The notes below the pieces were generated by a model. It was not told the origin of the DNA. It ran no database searches and worked only from the letters and a program-made list of their open reading frames with translations. From positions 52,216,487 through 52,280,486 of the forward strand of contig OZ021727.1 of assembly GCA_963978545.1 (NCBI GenBank): DNA of 64,000 bases, given 5' to 3'. This document shows, one piece after another, positions 12,581-24,015 of this stretch. This DNA comes from Linyphia triangularis (taxonomy: Eukaryota > Arthropoda > Arachnida > Araneae > Linyphiidae). The translations under genes and the position numbers were made by a program. Positions within the stretch are counted from its first letter, which is position 1, and every line of letters begins with the position of its first letter.

Positions 12581-14928
12581 TTTTTTTAAAGAAACCTTCC
12601 TTCCTCACCTCTTGCCAAACAAAATATCGCTCATATACAAGTAACCAATATAAAAGCACAATGTACGAGAATCATAAAAAAATTATTTTTGATTAAAAGA
12701 AAAAAACAATGCCGGAAATAAGAAAATAGCATATGTAGTGTTATATACCATATGATTTAGCATTTTATAGCAAACAAGATCTGTGTACCTATTTAATCAC
12801 TTAAAGAGAAAAAAAACACTTCATAAAATATACCTTAAATATATAAGTAAGGATATAAAAAATTATTTACGGGAAATTAAAAGTTATTTTCAAAGTTCAA
12901 ATAACCATCAGTTCCTAAAAATTGTCTGAAATGTTTGTATGAAATATAAAGTTTCATTACTTCTTCCATTGAGTCAGTAAGTAAAAGTTATTACCCACAT
13001 GTGTCAATCTCCAGTGTGGTTGAAAAATGTAACTACATCTTATTTTTACCGTTTAGGTAGTTTCCACGAATATCCGATGCCGCACTCAGTCATAAGTAGG
13101 TGATTCGGTTTCTCGAGTCAATGATAAAGTTCTTGTCTTTTTACATTGCTCCTCCTCCTGTGTTAGTCCACTTGAGGTTTTATCCATTTGGCATGGATGG
13201 TACGCCCTTTTCCTTTCAGTATGTGAAGTCGTTCCGTCCCTTGGTTTCGCTGCCTGGGATCCGACGTGTTGACATAGGTACATCTTGACCAAGAAGGCGG
13301 GGCTACCGTGCCAGTCGAGGTGAAGATTTGGCGATTGGCTTTCTTCCTTCGGATTGTTGGCACACCGCTGTGCAATCTCTGTGACGTATTGATGATCCCC
13401 TCTGTGGGCAGTGACGCTTAATCGGCGACCAGCTGTTGCCTTTAAAACGAGTCTTACTAAGTTGCTCCCTCCATGATGTCATTCGTATGGTCATTCTGTG
13501 GGAGTGGCCTGCCGGTGGTGATGTCACCCTTTTGCGTTGCTTCCGTGGTCCTGGTGTTGGTCCTTGTTGTCATATCTTTTCTGGATTTCCGTCCCTCTCT
13601 CGATGTGGTCTGTGACTGCTATTCACTGAGACTCCTCAGGTGGTTTAGATTTGGTGTGGTTTGTGATTTCCATCACCAATCTTTTAACTGCGATGATCTC
13701 GCTGCTCGTCTGAACTGGCTGCTTTTAAGTGATTTAGAAAATCGTTCCCTCTCTGTTGAACTCTATCCCTGAGCCAAGCATCAAGACATCAAATATAAAC
13801 CACACTTTCTGTCCAGCAGAAGTTGCAATAATTTCTGATATCAAAAGTGGAATGTTGTACACCAATCCACCCTTCAGCAAAACTAAAATCTAGAATCCAC
13901 TAGTTTTTATGAAAGAAGATCTACAGCAAGTAGAAAAACCATCTTCCCCACTTCTCAGCCAAACTTAAATTAAATCAATGCCATAATTAATCCTAAATGT
14001 GAACAAAACGCTCACTTCAAATATAAATTACAAGTACCTCAGATAAAAAAAAAATTCTTAATAGTTTTTACATTAATTCTATTAGAATCTTCAATGTCTT
14101 AAAACTCATAGTTTTTACGTTATTTAAATGAAATCAACAGTACTTCCTACACACCCTAAGCAGTATCAAAATCCAAACTCAAAATTCCTGTCTTTTAACA
14201 ACATAAATTTCCTAAATTTTGATCCATTAAATGAAAAAATGGTTCACAAAACCCCCAAAGAAAAAAAAACCCATCAAAGTTTTTCTATGTCTAGAACCCC
14301 CAGCCAAAATGTTTATCTCGCAACCTATCCATTTCTATAGCGGCAGAAAACAAATTTCGCCCCCACGTATCATTAAAATGTATTCTCCGATATCCTCTCT
14401 CTCTGACATCCAACATTTCTTTCACCGCGCACGGTCTACAAAAATCCCTCTTTTTGCCCCAGACAAACAAACAAAAAAAAAAGAAATCCACTCGCCTCCG
14501 AAACGAGAAGGAGAAAAAAAAATCACCCACCTCGGATCACGTTTCAATACTCCGACCCCGAGTCCTTTTGCAAACCAACAGAGCGGCCTAGAAGTGACGC
14601 CCCCCCTTGCCAAAACCAGTTGGGGAGACTCTTCAGGGTCAAAGGTGTATCCGTTAGTGATATGTTAGCCCAGGAAACGCCAACTTTATCTACAACACAT
14701 GTTTAGTCGGAGATAACGACAGAGATTCACAGGACCCTTAAAAACCAAATAAAGCACTAAATATCCGAAATTGGACAACCCCTATGGATTTGACTTCAAG
14801 CCCAGTGTCCCACAAGTATCAAGTTAACCCTTATTTCACTATGTTTGTTTACAAACGAACTTTCCTGCTAGCTTTCACTCTTCTCCCTTCTCACACCTGA
14901 TTATCGGCAAACGTTCTTGTTTACAACG
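12581..14928 (-). other. 3' internal region of the nested gypsy element, no recognised protein
   Basis: About 2.3 kb lie between the integrase frame and the 3' LTR. The stretch 13080-13790 is much richer in G and C than its surroundings and has open frames of 60-100 codons on both strands. The plus-strand frame 13473-13772 is hydrophobic, and the minus-strand frames near 13163-13527 are rich in basic and polar residues. None resembles an envelope or any family I know. The part near 14230-14670 is rich in poly-A and C runs. It may be untranslated 3' sequence or captured host sequence. Confidence 0.5.
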
Positions 14929-15861
14929 CTACTTCCTGTGTCTCAAATTGTAATAAATGGATGGGCGTGTTGTCCCAGCAAGCGGTGTATAGTTGTCCTG
15001 AAGCTTAGATAATCTATGATCAGCTAGTTTGAGCCGGCTTATATGCACTGTACGCTCTTGAAATGGATCAGCGTCTAATTTAATATTAAGTAAATTTGGT
15101 GATCTCTCAGAAATAACAGTATAGGGACCCAAGAATCGCTTTTGAAATCTCCCAGGATTCTTAAAAAATACCTTATCACCCAATTTAATCTGTCTCTTGA
15201 CTGATTTAAATTTAGCATAATTTTGCTGAATAATCTGTTGTTTTTCAATGTTATGATAAGCATTTTGCCTGCAGGTTTCCAAGATTTGTATCCTATTCTC
15301 AAACCAGTGTGGCAAGTTCAACCAGTCGACGTTATCTTTAACTGTTGTACAGCCCATAGCTTGAAATATAGGCTTCATTTCTCTACCGAAAAACAGTTCA
15401 TTTGGTGTATATTGTAATACTGAATGCTTAACGTTATTATACCAATTTTTATGAAGATTTATCGCAATTTCTAAGTCCATACCAGATTCTTTCAATGCCA
15501 AAATTGTATTCTTTAATTCTGCATTAATTTTTTCAGATTTCCCATTTAGAGAGGGTGTCAGTGCGGGAATCTTAATTAATTTCACCCCCAGCTTTTCATT
15601 CAACTCTTTGAAACCGTTCGATATATAACAGCCTCCATTATCGCTAATGATCTGTTTAGGAGTGCCATAACTACATATATATCTCAACAAACACTCAGTA
15701 ACTTGTTTAGCACCGATGTTTCCAATGGGATACAATTCAATATGACGTGAAAAATTATCGATGAATGTAATCACGTAATCGCCAGATTTCAAAGGTCCCA
15801 GAATATCAGTTGAAATTACTGAACCAATTTCTGTTGGAATAGGCGCTATGCCTTGTGGCAA
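14929..15861 (-). CDS. Ty3/gypsy integrase, N-terminally truncated
   Basis: 310 codons on the minus strand. The integrase core has Asp19 (STDILGPL), Asp74 (ISDNGG) and Glu110 (NGKSEKINAE), a D,D35E arrangement typical of retroviral-type integrases. The GPYTVISERSPNLLNI and VHISRLK segments are the gypsy C-terminal domain, and the frame ends YYNLRHRK, as in many gypsy elements. Upstream only the end of the zinc-binding region (a Cys before AYQKVLPQG) survives before a poly-A run on this strand (poly-T at 15885-15900). The first in-frame start used here is a TTG, so no real start codon is claimed. No internal stop is seen, unlike the host BEL/Pao pol. Confidence 0.9.
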   Translation of the reverse strand: MPQGIAPIPTEIGSVISTDILGPLKSGDYVITFIDNFSRHIELYPIGNIGAKQVTECLLRYICSYGTPKQIISDNGGCYISNGFKELNEKLGVKLIKIPALTPSLNGKSEKINAELKNTILALKESGMDLEIAINLHKNWYNNVKHSVLQYTPNELFFGREMKPIFQAMGCTTVKDNVDWLNLPHWFENRIQILETCRQNAYHNIEKQQIIQQNYAKFKSVKRQIKLGDKVFFKNPGRFQKRFLGPYTVISERSPNLLNIKLDADPFQERTVHISRLKLADHRLSKLQDNYTPLAGTTRPSIYYNLRHRK

Positions 15862-16045
15862 AACTTTCTGATATGCGCACTCGATTTTTTTTTTTTTTTT
15901 ACTCTAACCATTTTTATTGACCTTACCAAAAACCCTCGATTTCAACTTTGAGTAATTGTGAACCACAATTCATTTTACGTTTCCACATTAATAGCGTATC
16001 TGAACAAACCGTAGATAGAAGACTGGATCAAGGCACCATAAATAA
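15862..16045 (-). other. Deletion junction and 5' leader of the nested gypsy element, with primer-binding site
   Basis: Only 184 bp separate the 5' LTR from integrase sequence. On the minus strand a TGGTGCC-beginning segment at about 16021-16038, seven bases after the LTR, fits a tRNA primer-binding site. The 16-base poly-T at 15885-15900 marks the point where leader joins integrase. CTCGATTT occurs on both sides of this region (near 15880 and 15934) and could be the microhomology used in the deletion. Confidence 0.55.
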
Positions 16046-16691
16046 TGTCGTGATCTTTAGTGTGATTTGGTAAAAGGCGTTGGACCGTAAGATGTTAGAG
16101 TATTAAATTAACAACATCAGATAAACCAAAGTTAAAATACTTCATAATTTTAAATTTCAAACCAAATAACCAGGCCGGCATAATCAATCTACTAGTTTAT
16201 TCAATATACACTATAAACGCACAGATTAAATTCCTCAAATGACAGTAACACAAGTTTACTGTCATGCATCCAAGTATTAAAATTAAAATGAAATAAAAAG
16301 TAAAAATTCTCCAAATAGGCAAATATTCAATAAATACTAAAATATGCAATTAAATTCAGGCATTGTTATAGTTACTTAAATCGAAGCAGGCCGAGAATAG
16401 AGGAAGAAAGGTAATTAACTCACATGGAATTTCAGGGGTAAGCGATCGGCAGTGGGTCATCTTCTCTCTCTCTTAAGAACCCTTCTCCCTCCAACACCAC
16501 AGTCTTCACTCCTACACACCGGAAAAACGTCTCCCCGTTTCCCTCGATTTCAACTTTCTCCAGACCTTTCTGACCCCCGTCACATCTTTTAATTGGTTGA
16601 CTAACACAGCTTTACTTGGGGGGATGTGTAATAGTTGCTGTTGTTTAACCCCCCATGCAAATCGTAGGAAATGTCAGATTACATCATGACA
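16046..16691 (-). repeat. Ty3/gypsy 5' LTR (right copy), 646 bp
   Basis: Same length and, by eye, same sequence as 11917-12562. The following AAGGC at 16692-16696 is the right target-site copy. It acts as the 5' LTR because the element is on the minus strand. Confidence 0.95.
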
Positions 16692-18089
16692 AAGGCCACT
16701 TCTGAGGTGCACGTCTGTCCGGCGGTAGTTGTTTGTACGTCTGTTACCGGAGAGGATTCTGATACTGGCGGCGGATTTTTGCAATGCATTTCTGGGCATA
16801 TAGAAATACAATGCGGCTTACCACAAGCACCGTATAAACTGCTTGCAAAATTTGGCTATGTGATTAGGAGCCAGACATTTTAGGCAACACTTCTTATCCT
16901 TAATGTTAGCAATTTTTTCCTCAAGAGGCAACAGACGGGCCTCATAACAACTCTCACTCTTATGAGCTTTACTGCAAAAAATACAGTAGCTATCTTTTGT
17001 GGTAAGGAATCCGCCTGCAGTGGGAAAATTAGCTTGATTTTTACACTTAAATTTACCCCTATTTTCACCCTTGGGCTTTTCTTGGGAACTCTCATTTCGA
17101 CTATTGCCCCCAAAACCACTATGTGCTAATTTCAACCTTTCTTCACCCTGCACTTCGGCTTTTAAAAAGTTCATCAAATTTGTTAGGCGCGAAGATTCGG
17201 GTGAAGACCTCTCGCTGAGACTCGGGGTTTGCTCTGGCTGATTAAAATACAAACTTCTCTGCCAAGCCCTTAATACGTCTTCGGTGAGACATGATTCCAC
17301 CATTGGGTATAACCATGCTGAATTATCACCTGAATCTAAGCAAAGGGAATCCAAAGCTCTCAATTGAGTTTCCAATTTATCAAAAAGCTTATCAAGGGGT
17401 AACTTATCTCTTGAATCCGCTTTAACATTAGAAATAATTAACTTAATAAGTTCCCTTACATAAACCTCAATTAAAAGCTCGGGTTTACCAAAACGCTCTT
17501 TGAGTGCAACAATGGCCTTATCGTAGTTAGCCGAGGTAACCGGATAACTATCAATAAATTCTCTTGCCCTTGACCCCTCTTTCATACTTTGAATTAAGTA
17601 AGAAAACTTTTTACTTTCATGTAAATCAGTATCCTCATGGATCTTTTGAAATTGTGACCAGAATGGAAGCCAGTTAATCAAAAGACCATCGAATTTCTTC
17701 AACTCGATTTTGGGAAGTTTATAATTTTTTGTTTTGTTCCATGAAACATGACTATCATTTTTTGATCTCGTCTCAACGTTTAATTCATCTAGAACGTTTA
17801 ACTTACTATTTATTCGACGAGACAAAGTGATGAATTTATCCGAATAAACTTCCCGGCCTTCGATCTCAATTAAAACTGGATCTTCCGTGGCTTCTTCCCC
17901 TTCAGTTAATAAATCCAGAATTTTTTCATCTAGATCATTTAATTCTGAATTAACATTCTGCAATTTACAAAACTTATCATTTATTGCATCTAAATTGCAC
18001 TCATCCTTCAATAACTCAGATTCCAGAAAATTAGCTCTCCTTGTGAAAAAACTACGCAGTCCCTTTCTTTTAAGTATAAGAGATTCCAT
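16692..18089 (-). pseudogene. BEL/Pao gag (DUF1759, zinc knuckle)
   Basis: A 423-codon minus-strand frame (16818-18089) with an ATG start. Its N-terminal part is rich in Glu, Leu and Lys and probably coiled. DUF1759 begins near residue 122 (YKLPKIELKKFDG) and includes WLPFWSQFQ and KFSYLIQSM. Near the end is a zinc knuckle C402-x2-C405-x4-H410-x4-C415. The frame stops at 16818. The next frame continues with a second Cys/His cluster (CGKPHC) to the gypsy insertion point, suggesting a small indel at the original gag-pol continuity. Gag packages the element RNA into cytoplasmic particles. Confidence 0.92.
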
Positions 18090-18226
18090 TATAATTGTTA
18101 TGAAAGTTTGTAAAAATGATTCTATTTAAAATTAAAGACTTAATACTGACAATAGAAACATATCTATAAATTTTAAACTTTCAGTTATACTCAAAGCAAA
18201 ACTCAATAGGACAAACAAAGGAATGC

Positions 18227-18244
18227 ATCCTGTCGCGGACGCCA
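18227..18244 (-). other. Primer-binding site of the BEL/Pao element
   Basis: On the minus strand TGGCGTCCGCGACAGGA lies four bases after the 5' LTR. It begins with the TGG complementary to a tRNA 3' CCA end. The tRNA was not identified. Confidence 0.55.
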
Positions 18245-18248
18245 CTAA

Positions 18249-18583
18249 TGTTGAAAATACATTATGATCTTTATAAAATTAGCTACCAGCTAAATGAATT
18301 CGAACATGGACACACTCCCATGCCCCTCCCAAAGAGAAAGAAATTACACATACCTTTATAGGAAATCTATCCTTTATTTTAAAGGCTACTACGCATTATA
18401 CTTAACGGCACTAAGACGCCTAATTTTCATACATCAGATAACATCGAGTAACAACGAAAGAAGAATCTAAAAAAAGATAGAACAAGAAAAGAACACAAAA
18501 AAAGGTTTTAGTTTCAGTTTCAGATCCGGGCAACTCAACAGTGCATCTGCCCGTCTCCTACTGCCGCCTACAATCTTAAAATC

Positions 18584-18589
<6 letters not shown>
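18249..18589 (-). repeat. BEL/Pao 5' LTR (right copy), 341 bp
   Basis: Begins TGTTGAAAATACATTATGAT and ends AAAATCACAACA, matching 7785-8114 apart from about six substitutions, an extra block of about 10 bases and one extra A. Confidence 0.95.

Positions 18590-18631
<42 letters not shown>
18590..18631. repeat. (TA)n microsatellite, right part
   Basis: About 40 bp of TA repeat directly after the right LTR. It continues the repeat at 7502-7784, interrupted by the BEL/Pao insertion. Confidence 0.95.
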
Positions 18632-18634
<3 letters not shown>

Positions 18635-20919
18635 TTGCTACTTCGACTAAAAAGTTCATTATTTTCTTCCAGCAAATTACCAACTATAACTTCAGACTAA
18701 GACATGATTAAATTTAAATTTATACATGATTACTTGAAATTTTTTCATATCAACCCATTAAAAATGTAAATAAAAGTACCTATTTAAGTTGAAAAATACT
18801 TTATTTACTGATAAGACTAAAATACAAAAAAAATAATTTGAAACGACGCCTCATTTTTATGTTTAGAAAGCATTTACTTTCCTTGCATCTATCACAAGCA
18901 GCATTGATTTTTCGGTACATTTTTTTTAATTCGTATAAAAATAAACCCATACTATTATTAATTAAACTCCATTCATTCAAGTAGGGAATTCCAATTATAT
19001 GAAAAATAGAAATAATGAAGAGAAGACTTATTAGAAATCACGTCTTTTTGGCAATGGAGTGTGTTTTCTCTAGAGACTCTTTTAATTTGAATGCATTTTC
19101 AAAATACAAAAACATATATTAAAATTTTATCTTTAAAAAAGTGGAGGGTTTTTTTAGATAAAAGAACATACAATATACACATTCGACATCAAGTGGGATT
19201 TCCAACATATTGTTAATTAGATGATAATTCTTTTCTCTTTATCTTTAAAAACATTTTTTTTTTTATAATTGGAAGTAGAATTTTATTTTTCTTTGAAATA
19301 GAATTTTCTTTTAGTTCAAATAAATATTTATTAGATGATACTAGATTTTATATGATTCTTAATGTGTAGCAAACTTTTAAAAATGTAATTCTTTCAATTA
19401 AAAATAGAGTCACATTTTTTAAATGTTCAAGGGCCTTTTAATATCCATTAAATTTTCGTATTATATTAATACTAATAGTAAATACAATTTCGCAATTTAG
19501 TTTGCACGATGTTAATAGAACACGTAATATTAAAATATATTTTAAAATATTTTTTTGTAAACAATTGGTTCTGAATGTGCAATCTATATATTTAAAAAGC
19601 AAGAATTATTGCCACTGTTACTCCTTTTAAAATAGTAAACTGTTATTTATTATCAAATTGTTATTTGAATGAGTTAAAAATTTAAATGTAATGAAATGGG
19701 GCAAAGAAGAACAAAATAGTACCTCATTGATGCCACAAATGCTCGTATTAATCATCTTTTTTTGGAGAGTATATTTTCAGTAATATGAATAATTTCCTAC
19801 GACATAGTTAATGACTTGACAATTCTACTAATTCAGTTTGAAATTGAATCTGCATGATTTTTAGAAACTTTTCTTGTAACTGAAACATGCACAATATTTA
19901 TATTTGCAAATCACACTCTTTATGAATTGAGTATTAAAATTACATTACATATTACTATAGTGATTATTTTCCCATCGACTAATGTGGTCAAACAAAACTG
20001 TCGCATAGTGGTACTATGTGGTTCATCCAAACAATGAGTAAAAAACACTGTAGCACTACACAACACCATTCAAATTCTGATGGGGATTAAATTGTAAGAG
20101 CTATTCAAGATTTTCACTCACCTAAATAACAGGCTAAAGTTTACTGGAACATCAAGCTTGATGGAAAATACGTAAATACCGAAATTAACGAAAATTGGTA
20201 GGTGGCTACATAGTTGCTATATTGAAGTGGTTGGTATGCGACAGGAATAAGGGAGGACCCCCTAATTCATCTTTAAATGGTTTTTATACTTAAAATTGCA
20301 TTAAATAGTTTATAGTTTTAAATTAATAGTTTAAAACTTTTAGAGAAAATAATTTAGAGAGATAAAATCTCTAAGAGCGCAGAATGAATTATATAAGTTA
20401 AAGGGGAGGGGGGGGGGGAATGCTGCTTAGCGATCTCCATTGAGTGAAACTTATAAGCCTGCGTTGCAAAACGGGGAATTTTACTTTCATTGTATGATTA
20501 GTTTCATAAATTTTTGTATGAAAAGAATTAGTATTTAATTGTTTTATTTAGCAATAAAGAAAACGAAATGAATTTCTCATGTGCTTACTTTTAATACTTT
20601 TAAATATCCTTGATTATAATTTTTACTCTTGAAGTTATATTCTCTTTATAAGTCTGACTATGACGCAATCAAGTAATCAAGCATAAAATCCTCGGATTGA
20701 GTAATTTTCGGCATTTTTAAGCATTTCGGCATTCAGATACAATATATATATGCGTATTCAAATTTGTCAAATGTAGAATTTTTATTATTTACTTTTGATA
20801 CGATTAATAAAAATAACATAGATGTTCCTTTGTTTATACTATATTATGATACTTCTATTTTACAATGAATTGTCGTGGAGGGGTTTCCACTGCTCTAAAA
20901 CTGATAATTAAATGTGACT
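18632..20919. other. Intron sequence without recognised content
   Basis: AT-rich, with a run of 11 G at 20408-20418 and scattered poly-A and poly-T. No open frame worth naming and no repeat pair was found. Confidence 0.65.
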
Positions 20920-22555
20920 GTTATGTGTGAGCACGAGGTTCGTTTGTATTTAGTCATGTGAGAAAGGAAGAGAAACATTAAAAGTGCAAACAAATACACT
21001 TTTTCTCAAATTACTAATATTTACCCTAAGCAAAAGCTAATTTCTGTTATCATAGTTTAGGAAATAGTAGAATACTATTAATAAGATGAGTTCGACTTAC
21101 GGTAGCTGATGAGAATGTCGAAGGGTGGAAAAGTTCATCGTCGTTGTCCTCATTTAGGAAGGATTGGGGAGCAGGGGGGGGGGGGGATCTGTAGATCACA
21201 GGGAACTTTTTCAAAAACCTTACACTTTTCTTAGGCTAAAAGATCCGGTTTTCTATATTTCGATCACGTCCTCATCTCTTTCGTTACTGTTCCGACGTGG
21301 AAAACAAAAGTAGCTGCATTAGTCTTGAAAATAATAATAGTGAATCCATAGTAAATAGCCATTTTACTTTCATATTCAGATGTTCTTTACTTTTTAAGGA
21401 CATCCAATGGAACTTGACAAACCTCCCTCAAGAAATATCCCTACTTTGCCCAATCCCAAACTGGCAGTAAATCATGAGTTGGTCCCCTTGACATGCTGTG
21501 TCACGTTTTTTACCAAATGGTGCCAGAAAGCCTACTCCCCTCAAGTACTTTGTATAATTTACGGTTAGGTTTTCACCTGACCTTTTAATAATATGAAATG
21601 CGTGATAGAGTATTTAGACTATCCCAGGAATCTATCCAGATGACAATGCTGCATTTCCGTTCCCATTCCTTAACTGCCTTTGAATACGGTGAATTCTTTA
21701 GCATGGAATGAGTAATCTAGGTGGTAAACGCTAGCGATGTCAAATCTCGATGGGTAAACAATGATATGTCAAAGATAGAACAGGATTACGGTATTCTTCA
21801 AAAAAATAAAAAAAAATATTGTATACATTTAAAAATTCAACCAGATTTATTCTTTAGGTTCAAAAGTATGTACGATATAAGTACAAGTATAAATTACAAA
21901 ATAATTTTTTTTTTTAATTTATACGAAAGGAAATACATAGAGAGCATATTTTTTTTTAAGTGGCGAAGAAATTTTTCGAAAAACAGCTGCTTGCTAAGTT
22001 TTCAGAGATCGATGTTTTATATATCTACATTACAATTGACAAGCGTAAAATAATGCATTTAGCTAAAGGATTTTTATATCATCAGATAAAGGATACATGA
22101 AGAAATGAATAGCAGGATATGTTTTTAAGTATGAAGGAAAAAAAAACAAAAAAAAACAAGATTTTATTTATATTGAATGCCAATTACTTTCATATTAAAA
22201 CAAAACCTGACTATTGTATTTATCTCTGTTGGTTCACAAAATCATCTTTCCTCGTGCAAAAGCAACCAACTATTTTATTAAGAAACTGTAAACAACACTC
22301 CATAAAAAATAGGGAACTATAACTTTTATATAATATGTATATGGAAAATACTGAACACATTTCTTATACAATTTTGCCTATATCAACTCATATATTTAAA
22401 TAAGTTGTATGGTGACATTCACTACCAGTAAATTACGCCCAGATACCAACTGTTTACTATTTGATAACATTAAATTACTAAAATATTTATCTGTTTAGTT
22501 TGATGACAGTTAATAAAAAAAGCCTTTTTAATATATAGTTCATTTAATAAAAAAT
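20920..22555. repeat. Tandem duplication, unit 1 (1636 bp)
   Basis: Begins GTTATGTGTGAGCACGAGG and ends in TTAATAAAAAATG. The same sequence starts again at 22556. Unit 1 is the longer form: it holds about 175 bp (roughly 21671-21833) absent from unit 2, and a run of 13 G at 21174-21186 where unit 2 has 7. No known gene or transposon was recognised inside. Confidence 0.93.
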
Positions 22556-24015
22556 GTTATGTGTAAGCACGAGGTTCGTTTGTATTTAGTCATGTGAGAA
22601 AGGAAGAGAAACATTAAAAGTGCAAACAAATACACTTTTTCTCAAATTACTAATATTTACCCTAAGCAAAAGCTAATTTCTGTTATCATATTTTAGGAAA
22701 TAGCAGAATACTATTAATAAGATGAGTTCGACTTACGGTAGCTGATGAGATTGTCGAAGGGTGGAAAAGTTCATCGTCGTTGTCCTCATTTAGGAAGGAT
22801 TGGGGAGCAGGGGGGGATCTGTAGATCACAGGGAACTTTTTCAAAAACCTTACACTTTTCTTAGGTTAAAAGATCCGGTTTTCTATATTTCGTTCACGTC
22901 CTCATCTCTTTCGTTACTGTTCCGACGTGGAAAACAAAAGTAGCTGCATTAGTCTTGAAAATAATAATAGTGAATCCATAGTAAATAGCCATTTTACTTT
23001 CATATTCAGATGTTCTTTACTTTTTAAGGACATCCAATGGAACTTGACAAACCTCCCTCAAGAAATATTCCTACTTTGCCCAATCCCAAACTGGCAGTAA
23101 ATCATGAGTTGATCCCCTTGACATGCTGTGTCACGTTTTTTACCAAATGGTGCCAGAAAGCCTACTCCCCTCAAGTACTTTGTATAATTTACGGTTAGGT
23201 TTTCACCTGACCTTTTAATAATATGAAATGCTTGATAGAGTATTTAGACTATCCCAGGAATCTATCCAGATGACAATGCTGCTTTTCCGAAAAATTCAAC
23301 CAGATTTATTCTTTAGGTTCAAAAGTATGTACGATATAAGTACAAGTATAAATTACAAAATATTTTTTTTTAATTTATACGAAAGGAAATACAACGAGAG
23401 CATATTTTTGTTTTTAAGTGGCGAAGACATTTTTCGAAAAACAGCTGCTTGCTAAGTTTTCAGAGATCGATGTTTTATATATCTACATTACAATTGACAA
23501 GCGTAAAATAATGCATTTAGCTAAAGGATTTTTATATCATCAGATAAAGGATACATGAAGAAATGAATAGCAGGATATGTTTTTAAGTATGAAGGAAAAA
23601 AAAAACAAAAAAAAACAAGATTTTATTTATATTGAATGCCAATTACTTTCATATTAAAACAAAACCTGACTATTGTATTTATCTCTGTTGGTTCACAAAA
23701 TCATCTTTCCTCGTGCAAAAGCAACCAACTATTTTATTAAGAAACTGTAAACAACACTCCATAAAAAGTAGGGAACTATAACTTTTATATAATATGTATA
23801 TGGAAAATACTGAACACATTTCTTATACAATTTTGCCTATATCAACTCATATATTTAAATAAGTTGTATGGTGACATTCACTACCAGTAAATTACGCCCA
23901 GATACCAACTGTTTACTATTTGATAACATTAAATTACTAAAATATTTATCTGTTTAGTTTGATGACAGTTAATAAAAAAAGCCTTTTTAATATATAGTTC
24001 ATTTAATAAAAAATG
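22556..24015. repeat. Tandem duplication, unit 2 (1460 bp)
   Basis: A direct head-to-tail copy of 20920-22555, nearly identical apart from scattered substitutions, an internal deletion of about 175 bp near 23289 and a shorter G run at 22810-22816. The near identity argues for a recent unequal crossover or replication slippage event. Confidence 0.93.

Larger units (their letters stand above)
11917..16691 (-). mobile_element. Ty3/gypsy-type LTR retrotransposon, internally deleted, nested in the BEL/Pao element
   Basis: Two 646-bp direct repeats (11917-12562 and 16046-16691) begin TGTCGTGATC and end ATCATGACA; I find no difference between them. AAGGC is duplicated at 11912-11916 and 16692-16696, a 5-bp target duplication proving insertion into the BEL/Pao element between gag and pol. 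The interior is only 3483 bp. It encodes an intact-looking gypsy integrase on the minus strand but has no gag, protease, reverse transcriptase or RNase H. It is therefore a recent insertion of a non-autonomous deletion derivative, presumably mobilised in trans. Confidence 0.95.
7785..18589 (-). mobile_element. BEL/Pao LTR retrotransposon, complete but decayed, with nested second element
   Basis: Direct repeats at 7785-8114 and 18249-18589 begin TGTTG and end CAACA, bounding a minus-strand element of about 10.8 kb. Subtracting the nested element at 11917-16691 and its duplicated target leaves about 6 kb, a normal BEL/Pao size. Gene order on the minus strand is gag (DUF1759 and zinc knuckle), aspartic protease-like, reverse transcriptase, RNase H, integrase and DUF5641 tail. 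The flanking five bases are TATAT on both sides, consistent with a 5-bp target duplication but uninformative inside a TA repeat. Several nonsense codons and at least one frameshift make the copy inactive, although the LTRs differ at only about six bases plus two small indels. Confidence 0.95.

Noticed and set aside
13473..13772. Hydrophobic plus-strand frame as an envelope-like protein
   Set aside because: It is antisense to the element, lacks a signal peptide and Cys pattern, and matches no known family.
20920..24015. The duplicated units as LTRs of a retrotransposon
   Set aside because: They abut with no internal region, lack TG...CA ends and a primer-binding site, and show no target duplication.
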